A stretch of DNA of 64,000 nucleotides, from NCBI RefSeq assembly GCF_004138205.1, contig NZ_RXNQ01000011.1:124001-188000 (forward strand), written 5' to 3'. Below are positions 1 to 8,092 of this stretch, piece after piece. Both the position numbers and the translations under genes were made by a program. The notes beneath the pieces are model-generated. The model was not told where the DNA came from, searched no databases, and saw only the letters and a list, made by a program, of their open reading frames with translations. The first letter of the stretch is position 1, and each line of letters begins with the position of its first letter. This stretch comes from Pedobacter sp. SYP-B3415 (GTDB taxonomy: Bacteria > Bacteroidota > Bacteroidia > Sphingobacteriales > Sphingobacteriaceae).

Positions 1-42
1 TGCATTCACTTCAAATGTGGTTGTAAAATCCTGGTTATTCAT
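1..42 (-). CDS. SRPBCC-family (AHSA1-like) protein, N-terminal 14 codons only
   Basis: On the minus strand an ATG at 42-40 opens a frame that runs off the left edge after 14 codons. It reads MNNQDFTTTFEVNA. This opening resembles the start of Bacteroidota SRPBCC/START-like proteins of the Hsp90-activator-like group, which commonly begin with an NQDFTTT-type strand. An AAAGGA-like stretch lies just upstream. The gene is divergent from the GlxA-type regulator at 206, which may control it. A TAGTTTTG box on the minus strand (plus positions 85-92) is a possible -7 element for it. Only the first strand of the fold is visible, so the family call is tentative. Confidence 0.5.
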   Translation of the reverse strand, partial: MNNQDFTTTFEVNA

Positions 43-140
43 ATCCTTTATTTAGTTAACTGGTCAGTTCAGTATGACCGGAAGCAAAACTACATACACC
101 TTAAGACCACGAAAGGGTGTTAAATAGACAACATAATGGG

Positions 141-171
141 TTGATATGGACATTAACGATCATTAACTTTG
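141..171 (+). promoter_or_regulatory. Bacteroidota-type promoter for the GlxA-like regulator
   Basis: TTG at 141-143 is separated by 20 bases from TAACTTTG at 164-171. This matches the Bacteroidota pattern of a TTG/TTTG -33 element and a TAnnTTTG -7 element. Transcription would begin near 178, leaving a leader of about 28 bases before the TTG start codon at 206. A minus-strand TAGTTTTG (85-92) faces the other way, so the region looks like a divergent promoter. Confidence 0.5.
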
Positions 172-205
172 GTTTTAAATAATTGATCACCTATAAGTTA
201 CGGCT

Positions 206-1213
206 TTGAAACACTTAACCATCCTGGTTCCTGATGCACATACATCCCTCAACACCTTTGCCTGCATTGTAGGGGCTTATGATATTTTTAAACGCGCCAA
301 TGAACTTTGGGCCAGTAAGGGCAGACAACAGGTTTTTAAAGTAAATCTGGCCGGCGTCTCTCCACAACCGGAGGTCGATAAAGGTATCGTAGCTATCAAA
401 CCTGAGACCCATATATCAGCAGTCCGCAAAACGAACCTGATCGTTATCCCTGCGATCAATCCGAATTTTATAGATCCGCATAATGAGAATGCTGAGCTGG
501 TACAATGGATCCGCCAGCAATACAAAGGTGGTGCCGAGGTGGCCAGCATGTGTTCAGGCGCGCTGATCCTGGCATCGACAGGCCTGCTCGATGGGCAAAG
601 CTGTTCGATCCACTGGAACACCGCCGACCGTTTGCGGGAACTGTTTCCGAAGGTTATCGTTAAATCAGAACAACTGATTACTGATGCGAACGGCATCTAT
701 ACCAATGGCGGCGGGTATTCATTTCTTAACCTCATTCTTTACCTGATCGAGAAATATTATGACCGCGAAACTGCTATCTATTGTTCAAAGGTCTATCAGA
801 TCGAGATAGACAGGCAAAGGCAGTCGGCGTTTACCATTTTTACTGGGCAAAAATCCCATGGTGATGAGCTGGTCATGAAGGCACAGCATTTCATTGAGCA
901 GAACTTTCAGGAAAAGATCACCGTACAGAACCTTTCTGAAAAATTCGCCGTAGGGAGGCGGAATTTTGACCGGCGGTTTATAAAAGCGACGGGCAATACA
1001 CCTGTTGAATACCTGCAGCGCGTCAAGATCGAGTCTGCGAAAAAATCTCTTGAAACAACCAGGAAAACAATCAATGAGGTCATGTACGAAGTGGGCTATT
1101 CTGACGTGAAGGCCTTTCGTGAAGTATTCAGGAAAATTACCGGCATGTCTCCGCTTGAATACAAAGGGAAGTACAATAAAGAAGCGCAGAAGGCCTATTA
1201 CCAGGACAATTGA
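206..1213 (+). CDS. GlxA-type transcriptional regulator (DJ-1/PfpI domain plus AraC HTH)
   Basis: The 335-residue protein has an N-terminal DJ-1/PfpI-like domain (about residues 1-175) and a C-terminal AraC double helix-turn-helix (about 225-325). The first domain carries the nucleophile-elbow-like segment ASMCSGALILAS. The second ends with the usual GYSDVKAFREVFRKITGMSP signature. This is the GlxA layout, in which the amidase-like domain senses a ligand and the C-terminus binds DNA. The start is a TTG at 206; no in-frame ATG lies close by, and the protein begins directly with the expected first beta strand. It is divergent from the SRPBCC gene at the left edge, a common pairing for a local regulator, but the target is not shown by the sequence. 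Confidence 0.9.
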   Translation: MKHLTILVPDAHTSLNTFACIVGAYDIFKRANELWASKGRQQVFKVNLAGVSPQPEVDKGIVAIKPETHISAVRKTNLIVIPAINPNFIDPHNENAELVQWIRQQYKGGAEVASMCSGALILASTGLLDGQSCSIHWNTADRLRELFPKVIVKSEQLITDANGIYTNGGGYSFLNLILYLIEKYYDRETAIYCSKVYQIEIDRQRQSAFTIFTGQKSHGDELVMKAQHFIEQNFQEKITVQNLSEKFAVGRRNFDRRFIKATGNTPVEYLQRVKIESAKKSLETTRKTINEVMYEVGYSDVKAFREVFRKITGMSPLEYKGKYNKEAQKAYYQDN

Positions 1214-1283
1214 CTTCCACGCTAACAGATTTTGGAAAGACAGCAGGTTAACCCATTTCAGGTCAACCTGCTGCCTTCCGGTG

Positions 1284-3464
1284 TCAAAGCCTCAGTTTGA
1301 TGCCGCCGTTCATAACAAAACCGTCAACAGGGGCATAGATGTCTCTGAAAACCGGGTTATTTAGCGGACCCGTATAAATGGTATCAAAGCGGGTCTGGCT
1401 GGTATTAGTGAAATTTTCGAAGTTGAGGAAAATGGAGAAACGCTCCCAGAGTTTTTCGATCATAAAACCAGTGGTCCAGTAGCTGCGCCCAGTCAGTCCG
1501 TCGTTCAGTTGCTGTTTACTAAAGTAATATGCTTCAGCACCAATTTTCCATTTGTCTTCCAGTTCATACATCAGCACGTTATTCAGGCGGTGCCGCGATA
1601 CCAGTGGATAGGTGTTATTTACGCTACCCGCGTGATATTTGACATCCGCAAACGTATACCCTACAAAAAGTTTGAAATCACTAAAGGTAATTTTAACATT
1701 GCTCTCCATCCCGCGCGTATCGATGTGTGCGTTTGGCTGGACGTACTGCAGGTTGCCATCCGCCGCAGGCGAAAGTAAGATGGGTTTGTTAATACGGGTG
1801 TAGAAAAATAATTGGTTGATGCTGAGACCCACGGCTCCGTTAAAAAAGCTGGTGCGGTAATTCAGGTCGTAATTAAGCCCCGCTGAACGTTCGGCCGCTG
1901 TGGCAGATACATCGATTGGCTGGACGTTTCTAAACTGGATGCGCTCAGCATCTTCTGTAAATACGGTTGGCGCCTTGTAACCGAGACCGCCGCCAAGCCT
2001 TGTCGATACGTGTTCGCTGATCTTCCAGAGCGCAGACAGCCGGGGCAGCACGAACACACCATACGCATTATGGTAGTCAGCGCGGATACCCGATTCAATG
2101 CTTACCGGAGGTACCACAGTCCATGTATTCTGGACAAAGGCGCCTACCGTGCTGTAGCTGTAACTTCTAACGGCGGCGCTGCTGTTATGGTCTTCTTTGA
2201 AGTCTTCGGTAACGAAATTAAGGCCGGTAACCCAGTCAGCCTTTTCACCATTGCGGTTATATGTGGCCTCACTGAAAGTCGAAATCTGAACGCCTGAAAA
2301 AAGATAGTCGCGCAGGCCGATGCTCCTGTCAAAATAGCCCGCTGAGTTACGCAGCACAAACGTTTCACGCTCAGAAAGTCGGTGACGCAGCTCAAGCTGT
2401 GAGTTATACCGTCCCGTAATGTTTTTTTCAAAATAGGCATCCGGCTGGCTTGCTTTACCTTGCACATAACTTATATTTCCGCCGGTTCTTTTTTCGGTTG
2501 TTGCGGTAATGCCGGCAACAAGATCGGTAGAGGGACTGAGCGCAAGGAATAGTTTCGGATTGAGCGTGAACCGGTCAAACTCAGGTATAGCGGTAAGGCC
2601 GGTATGGAAGGGATCGTAGGCAGTACCCTTGTTGTATGCGCCATAAACAGTAAGCCCTGCCTTTTTAAACTGTTCTGCATAAAACATACTTGCATCCAGT
2701 CCCAGGGCCGAGGTGCCGTTGAGCATGACGTTAAGCTGCCGTTCGGCGGCCGGCTTTTTTGATACGAGGTTAACAAGTCCGGCAATGGCCCCGCCGCCGT
2801 AAAGTGTCGAAGCGGAACCCTTAACAACTTCGACCTGCTGGAGGTCAAGCGGAGCAATCTGAAGCAGACCGAGCCCACCTGAGAAGCCTGAGTACAGCGG
2901 GAACCCATCCCGGATAATTTGCGTATAACGGCCGTCAAGCCCCTGAATTCTGATGCTCGAATTTGCGCTTGTGGCAGAAGTCTGCTGGGTTTGTATACCC
3001 GTGCTTTCAGCGAGCACCATACGGATATCGCCGGGTTTCATATTGCTTTTTTCGTCAAGCTCTTCGCCGGCAATCACCTCAACGCGGGTTGGAATGTTGT
3101 CTATAGTACGGCTGCTGCGTGTAGCAGATACCACCACCTCATCAAGGTCCTCGTGTGATTCTGCTGGCAGGAGGTAAACAATGCGGATCGAGTCGACGGG
3201 CAGCGGCATGGTCACCGTGTCGACTTTTGTTTCATAGCCCAGATACGTGTAGCGAAACATGCGGATACCAGGGGGTACATTGCTGATCGTGATCCGGCCA
3301 AGGCTGTCTGCCTGCGTACCGATGCGGGCCGGGATGAGCATAACGGAGGCACCAGCCAGCGGCTGGTCTGTTTTTGCGTCTTTAACGACGGCTTTGTATG
3401 TGTTCTGGGCAAATGCGCCTGCTGCAAATAAAAGCAGTACGGCGGCCCCGATCAATTTTTTCAT
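1284..3464 (-). CDS. TonB-dependent outer-membrane receptor
   Basis: This 726-residue protein starts at MKKLIG (3464; an alternative ATG lies four codons upstream). It has a signal peptide ending near AGAFAQ, a carboxypeptidase-regulatory-like domain (about 22-110), a TonB plug (about 112-225, with DEVVVSATRSSR and a GGGAIAGLVNLVSKKP end) and a 22-strand-type barrel ending in aromatic-rich C-terminal strands. At about 730 residues it is the size of metal or siderophore receptors rather than of the 1000-residue SusC class. It lies 58 bases downstream of a Cys/His-rich small secreted protein on the same strand, which suggests metal or metal-complex uptake. The substrate is inferred, not seen. 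Confidence 0.9.
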   Translation of the reverse strand: MKKLIGAAVLLLFAAGAFAQNTYKAVVKDAKTDQPLAGASVMLIPARIGTQADSLGRITISNVPPGIRMFRYTYLGYETKVDTVTMPLPVDSIRIVYLLPAESHEDLDEVVVSATRSSRTIDNIPTRVEVIAGEELDEKSNMKPGDIRMVLAESTGIQTQQTSATSANSSIRIQGLDGRYTQIIRDGFPLYSGFSGGLGLLQIAPLDLQQVEVVKGSASTLYGGGAIAGLVNLVSKKPAAERQLNVMLNGTSALGLDASMFYAEQFKKAGLTVYGAYNKGTAYDPFHTGLTAIPEFDRFTLNPKLFLALSPSTDLVAGITATTEKRTGGNISYVQGKASQPDAYFEKNITGRYNSQLELRHRLSERETFVLRNSAGYFDRSIGLRDYLFSGVQISTFSEATYNRNGEKADWVTGLNFVTEDFKEDHNSSAAVRSYSYSTVGAFVQNTWTVVPPVSIESGIRADYHNAYGVFVLPRLSALWKISEHVSTRLGGGLGYKAPTVFTEDAERIQFRNVQPIDVSATAAERSAGLNYDLNYRTSFFNGAVGLSINQLFFYTRINKPILLSPAADGNLQYVQPNAHIDTRGMESNVKITFSDFKLFVGYTFADVKYHAGSVNNTYPLVSRHRLNNVLMYELEDKWKIGAEAYYFSKQQLNDGLTGRSYWTTGFMIEKLWERFSIFLNFENFTNTSQTRFDTIYTGPLNNPVFRDIYAPVDGFVMNGGIKLRL

Positions 3465-3522
3465 GTGGTTGTGCAATCATGTAATTTTAAATAAATAATG
3501 GTCTGAAGACCAGGTCTGAAAA

Positions 3523-3843
3523 TTACACCAACTGCGGCGGCTGCCAGATTGCCAGCGAGACCAGGGGCAGGGTAGAGGGAATATAACCAGCGCCATGTTG
3601 CATGAGTTCGGGCTGGAAAAGCGGATGAAGATTTAATGTAGCGGAAAACAGTAAACCGGCACCCGAACAACATACATAAAATGGTGAGCAGGTACTGCAG
3701 CAATCTGCGCTTTGCTCGTTACAGCCATTCGTCTTGCTGATCCGGGTTTCATGCACATGATAGTCAGGCTCTTCCAGGGCACAGCAGGGTGTTACGGTCA
3801 GCACCACAACGATCAACGAAAGGAAAAGCGCCAGGAATTTCAC
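3523..3843 (-). CDS. Small secreted Cys/His-rich protein (DUF6660-like)
   Basis: The likely product is 106 residues from a GTG at 3843 (VKFLALFLSL). The open frame extends upstream to an ATG at 3936, but that extension lacks signal-peptide logic and would overlap another small frame. The N-terminal hydrophobic stretch ends at TPCCALEEPD, followed by a Cys/His-rich segment (HVHETR, CNEQSADCCSTCSPFYVCC) and a hydrophobic tail. Proteins of this kind, small and multi-cysteine, recur next to TonB receptors in Bacteroidota, and I recall them as DUF6660. They have no established function; metal binding is a guess from composition. A TATCTTTG box (minus strand, 3855-3848) lies only five bases upstream of the GTG, so the transcript may be nearly leaderless or the box may be fortuitous. 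Confidence 0.6.
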   Translation of the reverse strand: MKFLALFLSLIVVVLTVTPCCALEEPDYHVHETRISKTNGCNEQSADCCSTCSPFYVCCSGAGLLFSATLNLHPLFQPELMQHGAGYIPSTLPLVSLAIWQPPQLV

Positions 3844-3904
3844 AAGGCAAAGATATAAAATTGGCGGTATACCGTTTTGCAGACAGCTCAATAGAAATAA
3901 GGAT

Positions 3905-4021
3905 TTATTTCTGGACCGGACATATGGCCGAAGCAAATGCAGCCAAAAGCGATATCATTATCAAAATTAACGCAGTACTTGCATTCCATGGCATAGCGAT
4001 TCCCTTTCCAAAGCGCGACAT
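3905..4021 (-). CDS. Possible 38-residue single-pass membrane protein
   Basis: The minus strand holds ATG (4021-4019) to TAA (3907-3905). The peptide has a basic N-terminus (MSRFGKGIAMPWN), one hydrophobic helix (STALILIMISLLAAFASAI) and a short tail, CPVQK. The distribution of a few basic residues, a PWN turn and one clean transmembrane segment looks more like a real small membrane protein than a chance frame. It precedes the Cys-rich gene and the TonB receptor on the same strand. No ribosome-binding motif stands out, and I do not recognise a family. It could be noise. Confidence 0.35.
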   Translation of the reverse strand: MSRFGKGIAMPWNASTALILIMISLLAAFASAICPVQK

Positions 4022-4068
4022 TCAGGTTACCCGTTCCGCTAAACCGTTATGAGGGAATAATTGCAAGG

Positions 4069-4812
4069 CTATTTTTTACTGAGCAGCTTTTTTAGCGTAT
4101 CCGCATTTTTTATGGCGTAGGTATGAATGTCGTTATTAAAAAAGGCCCAGACCTGGTGGCCGTCCTGCTGCCAGGAATGGATCTTCTCGGCATAACCCCC
4201 GAGTGTTTTTTTGCTGTAAGATGAGTCGTATAGTTTCGACGGACCATGAAACCGGAGGTAGATATCTTTAGCTGTAACTTCTTCATGATAGGGATAAAGA
4301 CCCGATTGCGCAATGACAAGGGTTACACCCGAGGTTTTCATCATCGAGATGCTTTCTGCCGAAAACCAGCTGGGGTGTCTGACTTCCATAGCAAAACGGT
4401 ATGCGCTGTAACGCTTCTCAAGGATGCCGTAGAACCTCTCAACCGTTTCGGGTTTGAATGAGAGGTTGTCTGGCAACTGAATAAGGACCGGACCGGTAAA
4501 TTCAGCCATGCGATCGATAACGCCAAAAAACCGCTCAAGCGGCTCTTCAGGATCGTTGAGTTTCTTCATGTGCGACAAGAACCGGCTCATTTTTGGGCAG
4601 ATTTTAAAGCCGGGAGGAAACTCGGTCATCCACTTTTCAATGGTGCCTGGCAGCGGAATGCGATAGAAACTGGTGTTCAGTTCGACGGCATTGTAACGTT
4701 CCGCGTAATATGTAAGATGTCTTCGTGCAGCGAGTTTTTCGGGATAGAAGCTGCCCCGCCAATGTTTATAACTCCAGCCCGAAGTGCCGATATAGACGCT
4801 GCCTGCTTTCAT
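4069..4812 (-). CDS. DUF72 (YecE-like) TIM-barrel protein
   Basis: The 247-residue product starts best at MKAGSVYIGTSGW (4812), because the family begins with this IGTSGW strand; a longer form from 4827 adds MLRRP. DUF72 markers include the WKGSFYP-like turn, FYRIPLPGTIEKW, FKICPKMSRFLSH, VLIQLPDNLSF, AMEVRHPSW and the late YLRFHGPSKLY. The length is normal for the family (about 240-280). Members adopt a TIM-barrel-like fold and have no settled biochemical role. The gene follows a small membrane-protein gene on the same strand with essentially no spacing (4827), so the two are probably cotranscribed. Confidence 0.9.
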   Translation of the reverse strand: MKAGSVYIGTSGWSYKHWRGSFYPEKLAARRHLTYYAERYNAVELNTSFYRIPLPGTIEKWMTEFPPGFKICPKMSRFLSHMKKLNDPEEPLERFFGVIDRMAEFTGPVLIQLPDNLSFKPETVERFYGILEKRYSAYRFAMEVRHPSWFSAESISMMKTSGVTLVIAQSGLYPYHEEVTAKDIYLRFHGPSKLYDSSYSKKTLGGYAEKIHSWQQDGHQVWAFFNNDIHTYAIKNADTLKKLLSKK

Positions 4813-4826
4813 GGGCCGGCGAAGCA

Positions 4827-5180
4827 CTACCGCCTGGAACTATAATCGGTGAGCAAATAATTGGCTGCTGCCATTGCTAAAAAACCGAGATGAAAGGCTA
4901 ATGTTTTTTTATTATTCCTGATCATCGGCGTAGCGGTCAGTAGGGCTAAACCTGCCAGAAATCCTATGTCTGCCTTTTGATGGTTCCGGAAGTCGATTTT
5001 TTTTGCCAGACCAACGGGTGTGTCAGAACATGCATTTACACCTAAAAATCCGGAACCAAGCCCGAGATAAGTCTGGGTTGCCTGCTTTGGAAGTCCAAGT
5101 GCTATGGGTGCCAGCAATTGAATACCCGAGAAAACGTAGTCTACGATTCCATGGTTTTTTGCGTTGAGTTGTTTTTTCAT
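4827..5180 (-). CDS. Small membrane protein of unknown function (117 aa)
   Basis: The 117-residue protein begins MKKQLNAKNHGIVDYV and shows three or four hydrophobic segments: roughly residues 14-32, 36-50, 70-88 and 92-112. The N-terminal HGIVDYVFSGIQLLAP pattern occurs in small Bacteroidota membrane proteins annotated as hypothetical or SPW-repeat-like. It ends where the longest form of the DUF72 gene begins, so the two are likely one transcript. No catalytic motif is visible. Function is unknown. Confidence 0.7.
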   Translation of the reverse strand: MKKQLNAKNHGIVDYVFSGIQLLAPIALGLPKQATQTYLGLGSGFLGVNACSDTPVGLAKKIDFRNHQKADIGFLAGLALLTATPMIRNNKKTLAFHLGFLAMAAANYLLTDYSSRR

Positions 5181-5239
5181 AGCCGTATGTTTCTATATGC
5201 CGGAAGACCAGCCGGTATTTTCATTGCCTACCGGAAAGT

Positions 5240-5542
5240 CTACCAGACATCTTTATTACTCATTTGCAGCATTTCGGTCACATAAAGACCAAGCTCATCA
5301 TTTTTAGGTTTACTTTTAATGTATTCATCTAGCCCGCGCAGCCAGTCTGAGATGGCGGTTTCAGGACTGTCTCCAAAACCAGCGATACCCGTTTCTTTGT
5401 CGGGCCCGAGTACGCAGCAAAATCTTCCTTCTTCTTTAAAAACGAGTGGTTGTAATTCTCTTGCTTTGATATTCATATCTTCTGCCTGGAAATCAATCAG
5501 CACCTTTGCGTCTTCGGGAACATTCATTTGTTTCATGATCAT
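5240..5542 (-). CDS. Hypothetical protein, 100 aa, weakly HicB-like
   Basis: The acidic 100-residue protein starts MIMKQMNVPEDAKV; the second Met may be the true start. The middle of the protein (FCCVLGPDKETGIAGFGDSP followed by ETAISDWLRGLDEYI) has the strand, glycine turn, short helix order of HicB-like folds, where a GDTPEEA-type loop follows a beta sheet. No toxin partner or DNA-binding tail is present, so an antitoxin role is not supported. It stands alone between a membrane-protein gene and the divergent AAA ATPase. The remaining 250 bases up to 5793 contain only a possible TACCTTTG -7 box at 5715-5722 for the ATPase. Confidence 0.6.
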   Translation of the reverse strand: MIMKQMNVPEDAKVLIDFQAEDMNIKARELQPLVFKEEGRFCCVLGPDKETGIAGFGDSPETAISDWLRGLDEYIKSKPKNDELGLYVTEMLQMSNKDVW

Positions 5543-5792
5543 CTGCTTTCAACATGCAACAGCTGATTTTCCCCTGTTGTTTAGCGGAGTTTGATTTTTT
5601 GGGTAAGGTTTCGGCCGGCTTTTCCCGTTGCTTTCCCTGTTTTTTAGTTCAGTATTTCGCCTGGATCAGGTTTCTTTTGATAAACTGTACCATGCGGCCG
5701 GTATTTGAAAAACTTACCTTTGTAGCAGAAAGCCGGGAGATGTCAGGTGTCAACAGCAACAGACATAAACGGCAGCTATCATAAAAAATCTG

Positions 5793-6512
5793 ATGTACCT
5801 TTCTGATCTGATCATAACCGGGCAACCGCAAATTTCTCTCGATGAACTTTTCCTGGACCCACTGGCCAGGGATGCCATCAATCAACTTCTTAAAGAACAC
5901 AATTATATTGATGAACTGAGGCGCTATGCCTTACCTGTCAACAATAAGATACTTCTTTACGGCAGTTCGGGCTGTGGGAAAACAACAACTGCCAAAGCCA
6001 TGGCGGCAGCCCTGGGAAAAAGCATTTATGTGCTTAATTTAAGTAATGTGGTTTGCGCCCGTATTGGTGAAACCGGTCAAAATCTGAAAATGGTCTTTGA
6101 TAAGGCCGCAAGAGAGAAAGCAGTCTTATTTCTTGATGAATTTGATCAAATCGGTAAGGAGCGGAGCGCTGATGATAAAGATTCGGGCGAAATGCGCAGG
6201 CTTGTAAATACACTCATTCAATTGATTGATTATTTTCCCGAACAGGCGCTGCTCGTTGTCGCAACTAATCACCCGGACCTGATTGACCCGGCGCTGGTAA
6301 GACGCTTTCAGCTGCGTCTCGGCTATACAATGCCATCGAAGGAAGTTCTCGATAATTATTACGATTCCTTACTTGATCGTTTTCCGGCAGAATTAAAAGC
6401 AGTAGAACGCCGGTACGCTATTTCGTTTGCCGAGGCAAAAGACAGCGTTTTAACTGCAGTAAAAGCGAAACTGATTGCGAGGTTGGAGAAACAGGCCGAA
6501 GCTTGTGAATGA
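5793..6512 (+). CDS. AAA-family ATPase, single-domain (239 aa)
   Basis: This is a compact AAA ATPase of the spastin/FtsH-like core. It has Walker A GSSGCGKTT (residues 57-65), Walker B VLFLDEFDQIG (about 110-120), a sensor-1 stretch VVATNHPDLID and an arginine-finger region ALVRRFQLRLGY. Only about 50 residues precede Walker A, so there is little room for a substrate-recognition domain, and the C-terminal lid is short. Its stop overlaps the YggS start by four bases (6509-6512), which implies translational coupling. AAA proteins of this size often act on a partner encoded nearby; none is evident here. The target is unknown. Confidence 0.85.
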   Translation: MYLSDLIITGQPQISLDELFLDPLARDAINQLLKEHNYIDELRRYALPVNNKILLYGSSGCGKTTTAKAMAAALGKSIYVLNLSNVVCARIGETGQNLKMVFDKAAREKAVLFLDEFDQIGKERSADDKDSGEMRRLVNTLIQLIDYFPEQALLVVATNHPDLIDPALVRRFQLRLGYTMPSKEVLDNYYDSLLDRFPAELKAVERRYAISFAEAKDSVLTAVKAKLIARLEKQAEACE

Positions 6513-7243
6513 TGAATAATGATATCCGGACCAATATAGAGTCAATCTTAAACAGAATTGCTTGCGCATGCGACAGAGCAGGGCGATCGCAAAATGAGGT
6601 GCAACTGCTTCTGGCCACAAAAACAGTAAGTGAAGCGCGCATCCTCATGGCGTTAAATGCAGGATGTACTTTAATAGCAGAAAACAGAGTTCAGGAGCTT
6701 AAAGAAAAACACCATGCCCTGTCTGCTATCGCGCATACCCGTCATTTTATAGGCCACCTGCAGACAAACAAAGTAAAAGAGCTGCTGAAGTATGACGTTG
6801 CGTGTCTGCAATCTCTTGACAGGTTGGAGCTTGCCCAAAAACTCGACGAACGCCTGGCCACAGCCGGACGTACAATGGATGTGCTGATCCAGGTGAACAC
6901 TTCAAACGAAAAAAGTAAGTTTGGTGTGCAACCAAAGCGCGCGCTCGAGCTTGTCAATGATGTGGCGCAGCTAAAGCAGTTAAAAATAAGGGGCCTGATG
7001 ACAATTGGTGTTTTCAGCAGCGACGCTCATCAGGTGCGCCAATGCTTCCGGTTGCTAAAATCGCTTCAGGAAACTATCAGACAGGCAGGTATCCAGGGTG
7101 TGGTCATGAAAGAACTGTCTATGGGAATGAGTGGCGATCTTGAGATTGCCGTTGAAGAAGGGGCCACAATTGTAAGGGTGGGGACAGCTGTTTTTGGCAA
7201 ACGGACTACAGAAGACAGTTATTATTGGAATGAAAACAAATAA
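6509..7243 (+). CDS. YggS-family pyridoxal-phosphate homeostasis protein
   Basis: The 244-residue protein matches the YggS/PLPBP family, which binds PLP in a TIM barrel without known catalysis and buffers vitamin B6 and amino-acid metabolism. The PLP lysine is K38 in LLLATK. Other markers are the IAENRVQEL helix, HFIGHLQTNK, LIQVNTSNEKSKFG, RGLMTIG, and the phosphate-binding end SMGMSGDLEIAVEEGATIVRVGTAVFG (given here as separate SMGMS and RVGTA motifs). Its length is normal. It starts within the stop of the AAA ATPase and is followed 36 bases later by a class I amidotransferase gene, so the three form an apparent operon. Confidence 0.93.
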   Translation: MMNNDIRTNIESILNRIACACDRAGRSQNEVQLLLATKTVSEARILMALNAGCTLIAENRVQELKEKHHALSAIAHTRHFIGHLQTNKVKELLKYDVACLQSLDRLELAQKLDERLATAGRTMDVLIQVNTSNEKSKFGVQPKRALELVNDVAQLKQLKIRGLMTIGVFSSDAHQVRQCFRLLKSLQETIRQAGIQGVVMKELSMGMSGDLEIAVEEGATIVRVGTAVFGKRTTEDSYYWNENK

Positions 7244-7279
7244 CAGCCAGTAAGGAAGAAAAAGAATTGGTTTTCAATT

Positions 7280-7981
7280 ATGAGAGTACATTATCTGCAG
7301 CATGTAGCCTTTGAGGGGCCGGGGTATATAAACGCGTGGTTAGACGTGAAAGGCTTCCCCGTTTCCGCTACTCATTTTTATAAAGAGGATTTTCGATTGC
7401 CCTCAGTCGCTGACATCGATGCCCTGATTATTATGGGGGGACCTATGGGTGTATATGACGAAGAAAGGTATCCCTGGCTAAAAGTGGAAAAGGCTTTTGT
7501 CTGTGAATGTATCAGGCTAGGCAAAGCAGTGCTGGGCATCTGTCTTGGGGCACAATTGCTTGCAGCGTGTCTTGGTGCAGCGGTTACATCGGCCGAACAC
7601 AAAGAAATCGGCTGGTACAAGATATTTCCAACCCGCGAATGCCGTAACATAACGTGGTTTTATGAGTTGTTTGCCGACAACCCCACTGTATTTCACTGGC
7701 ACGGAGATCAATTCGCCATCCCTGCAGGCAGCCACAATCTTTTAGTGTCTGACGCAAATAAAAATCAGGCGTTTCTCTATAAAGATCATGTGTTGGGTTT
7801 GCAGTTTCATCTCGAAACTGAAGAAGCAAGTATTGCAGGCATGCTGGATCATTGTGCGGGCGACTTTGACAAATCAGCATTTGTGCAAAGCCCTGAATTT
7901 ATACGCACACAAACTGGTAACGCGGTGGCAACCAATATCCTGATGCGCAAATTACTTGAGAAGTTTTTCCTGAACGCATAG
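7280..7981 (+). CDS. Class I glutamine amidotransferase-like protein
   Basis: The 233-residue protein is a stand-alone GATase-1 domain of the GMP-synthase-like group. The nucleophile is C88 in GICLGAQLLA, and the catalytic His-Glu pair sits in LQFHLETEE (about residue 177). An oxyanion strand IIMGGPMGVYDE precedes the nucleophile. Such free-standing domains hydrolyse glutamine or gamma-glutamyl compounds and often act in polyamine or amino-acid catabolism; no acceptor synthetase is adjacent, so the substrate is open. The ATG at 7280 gives a protein that begins directly with the first strand. It is the last gene of the AAA-YggS-GATase run. Confidence 0.88.
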   Translation: MRVHYLQHVAFEGPGYINAWLDVKGFPVSATHFYKEDFRLPSVADIDALIIMGGPMGVYDEERYPWLKVEKAFVCECIRLGKAVLGICLGAQLLAACLGAAVTSAEHKEIGWYKIFPTRECRNITWFYELFADNPTVFHWHGDQFAIPAGSHNLLVSDANKNQAFLYKDHVLGLQFHLETEEASIAGMLDHCAGDFDKSAFVQSPEFIRTQTGNAVATNILMRKLLEKFFLNA

Positions 7982-8092
7982 GACTTGCTTCAGTCACTGA
8001 CATTTAATACTCAGGGTTGTGCGATTGTGCTGTTGCAAGACAAACATTGGTCGGCTATACAGGTTTGTAATACAAAACTTTTAGACCATAAC

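Noticed and set aside
277..696. 139-residue open frame on the minus strand inside the GlxA-like gene
   Set aside because: It lies fully opposite a well-supported gene, has no domain features and its composition follows the codon bias of the plus-strand gene.
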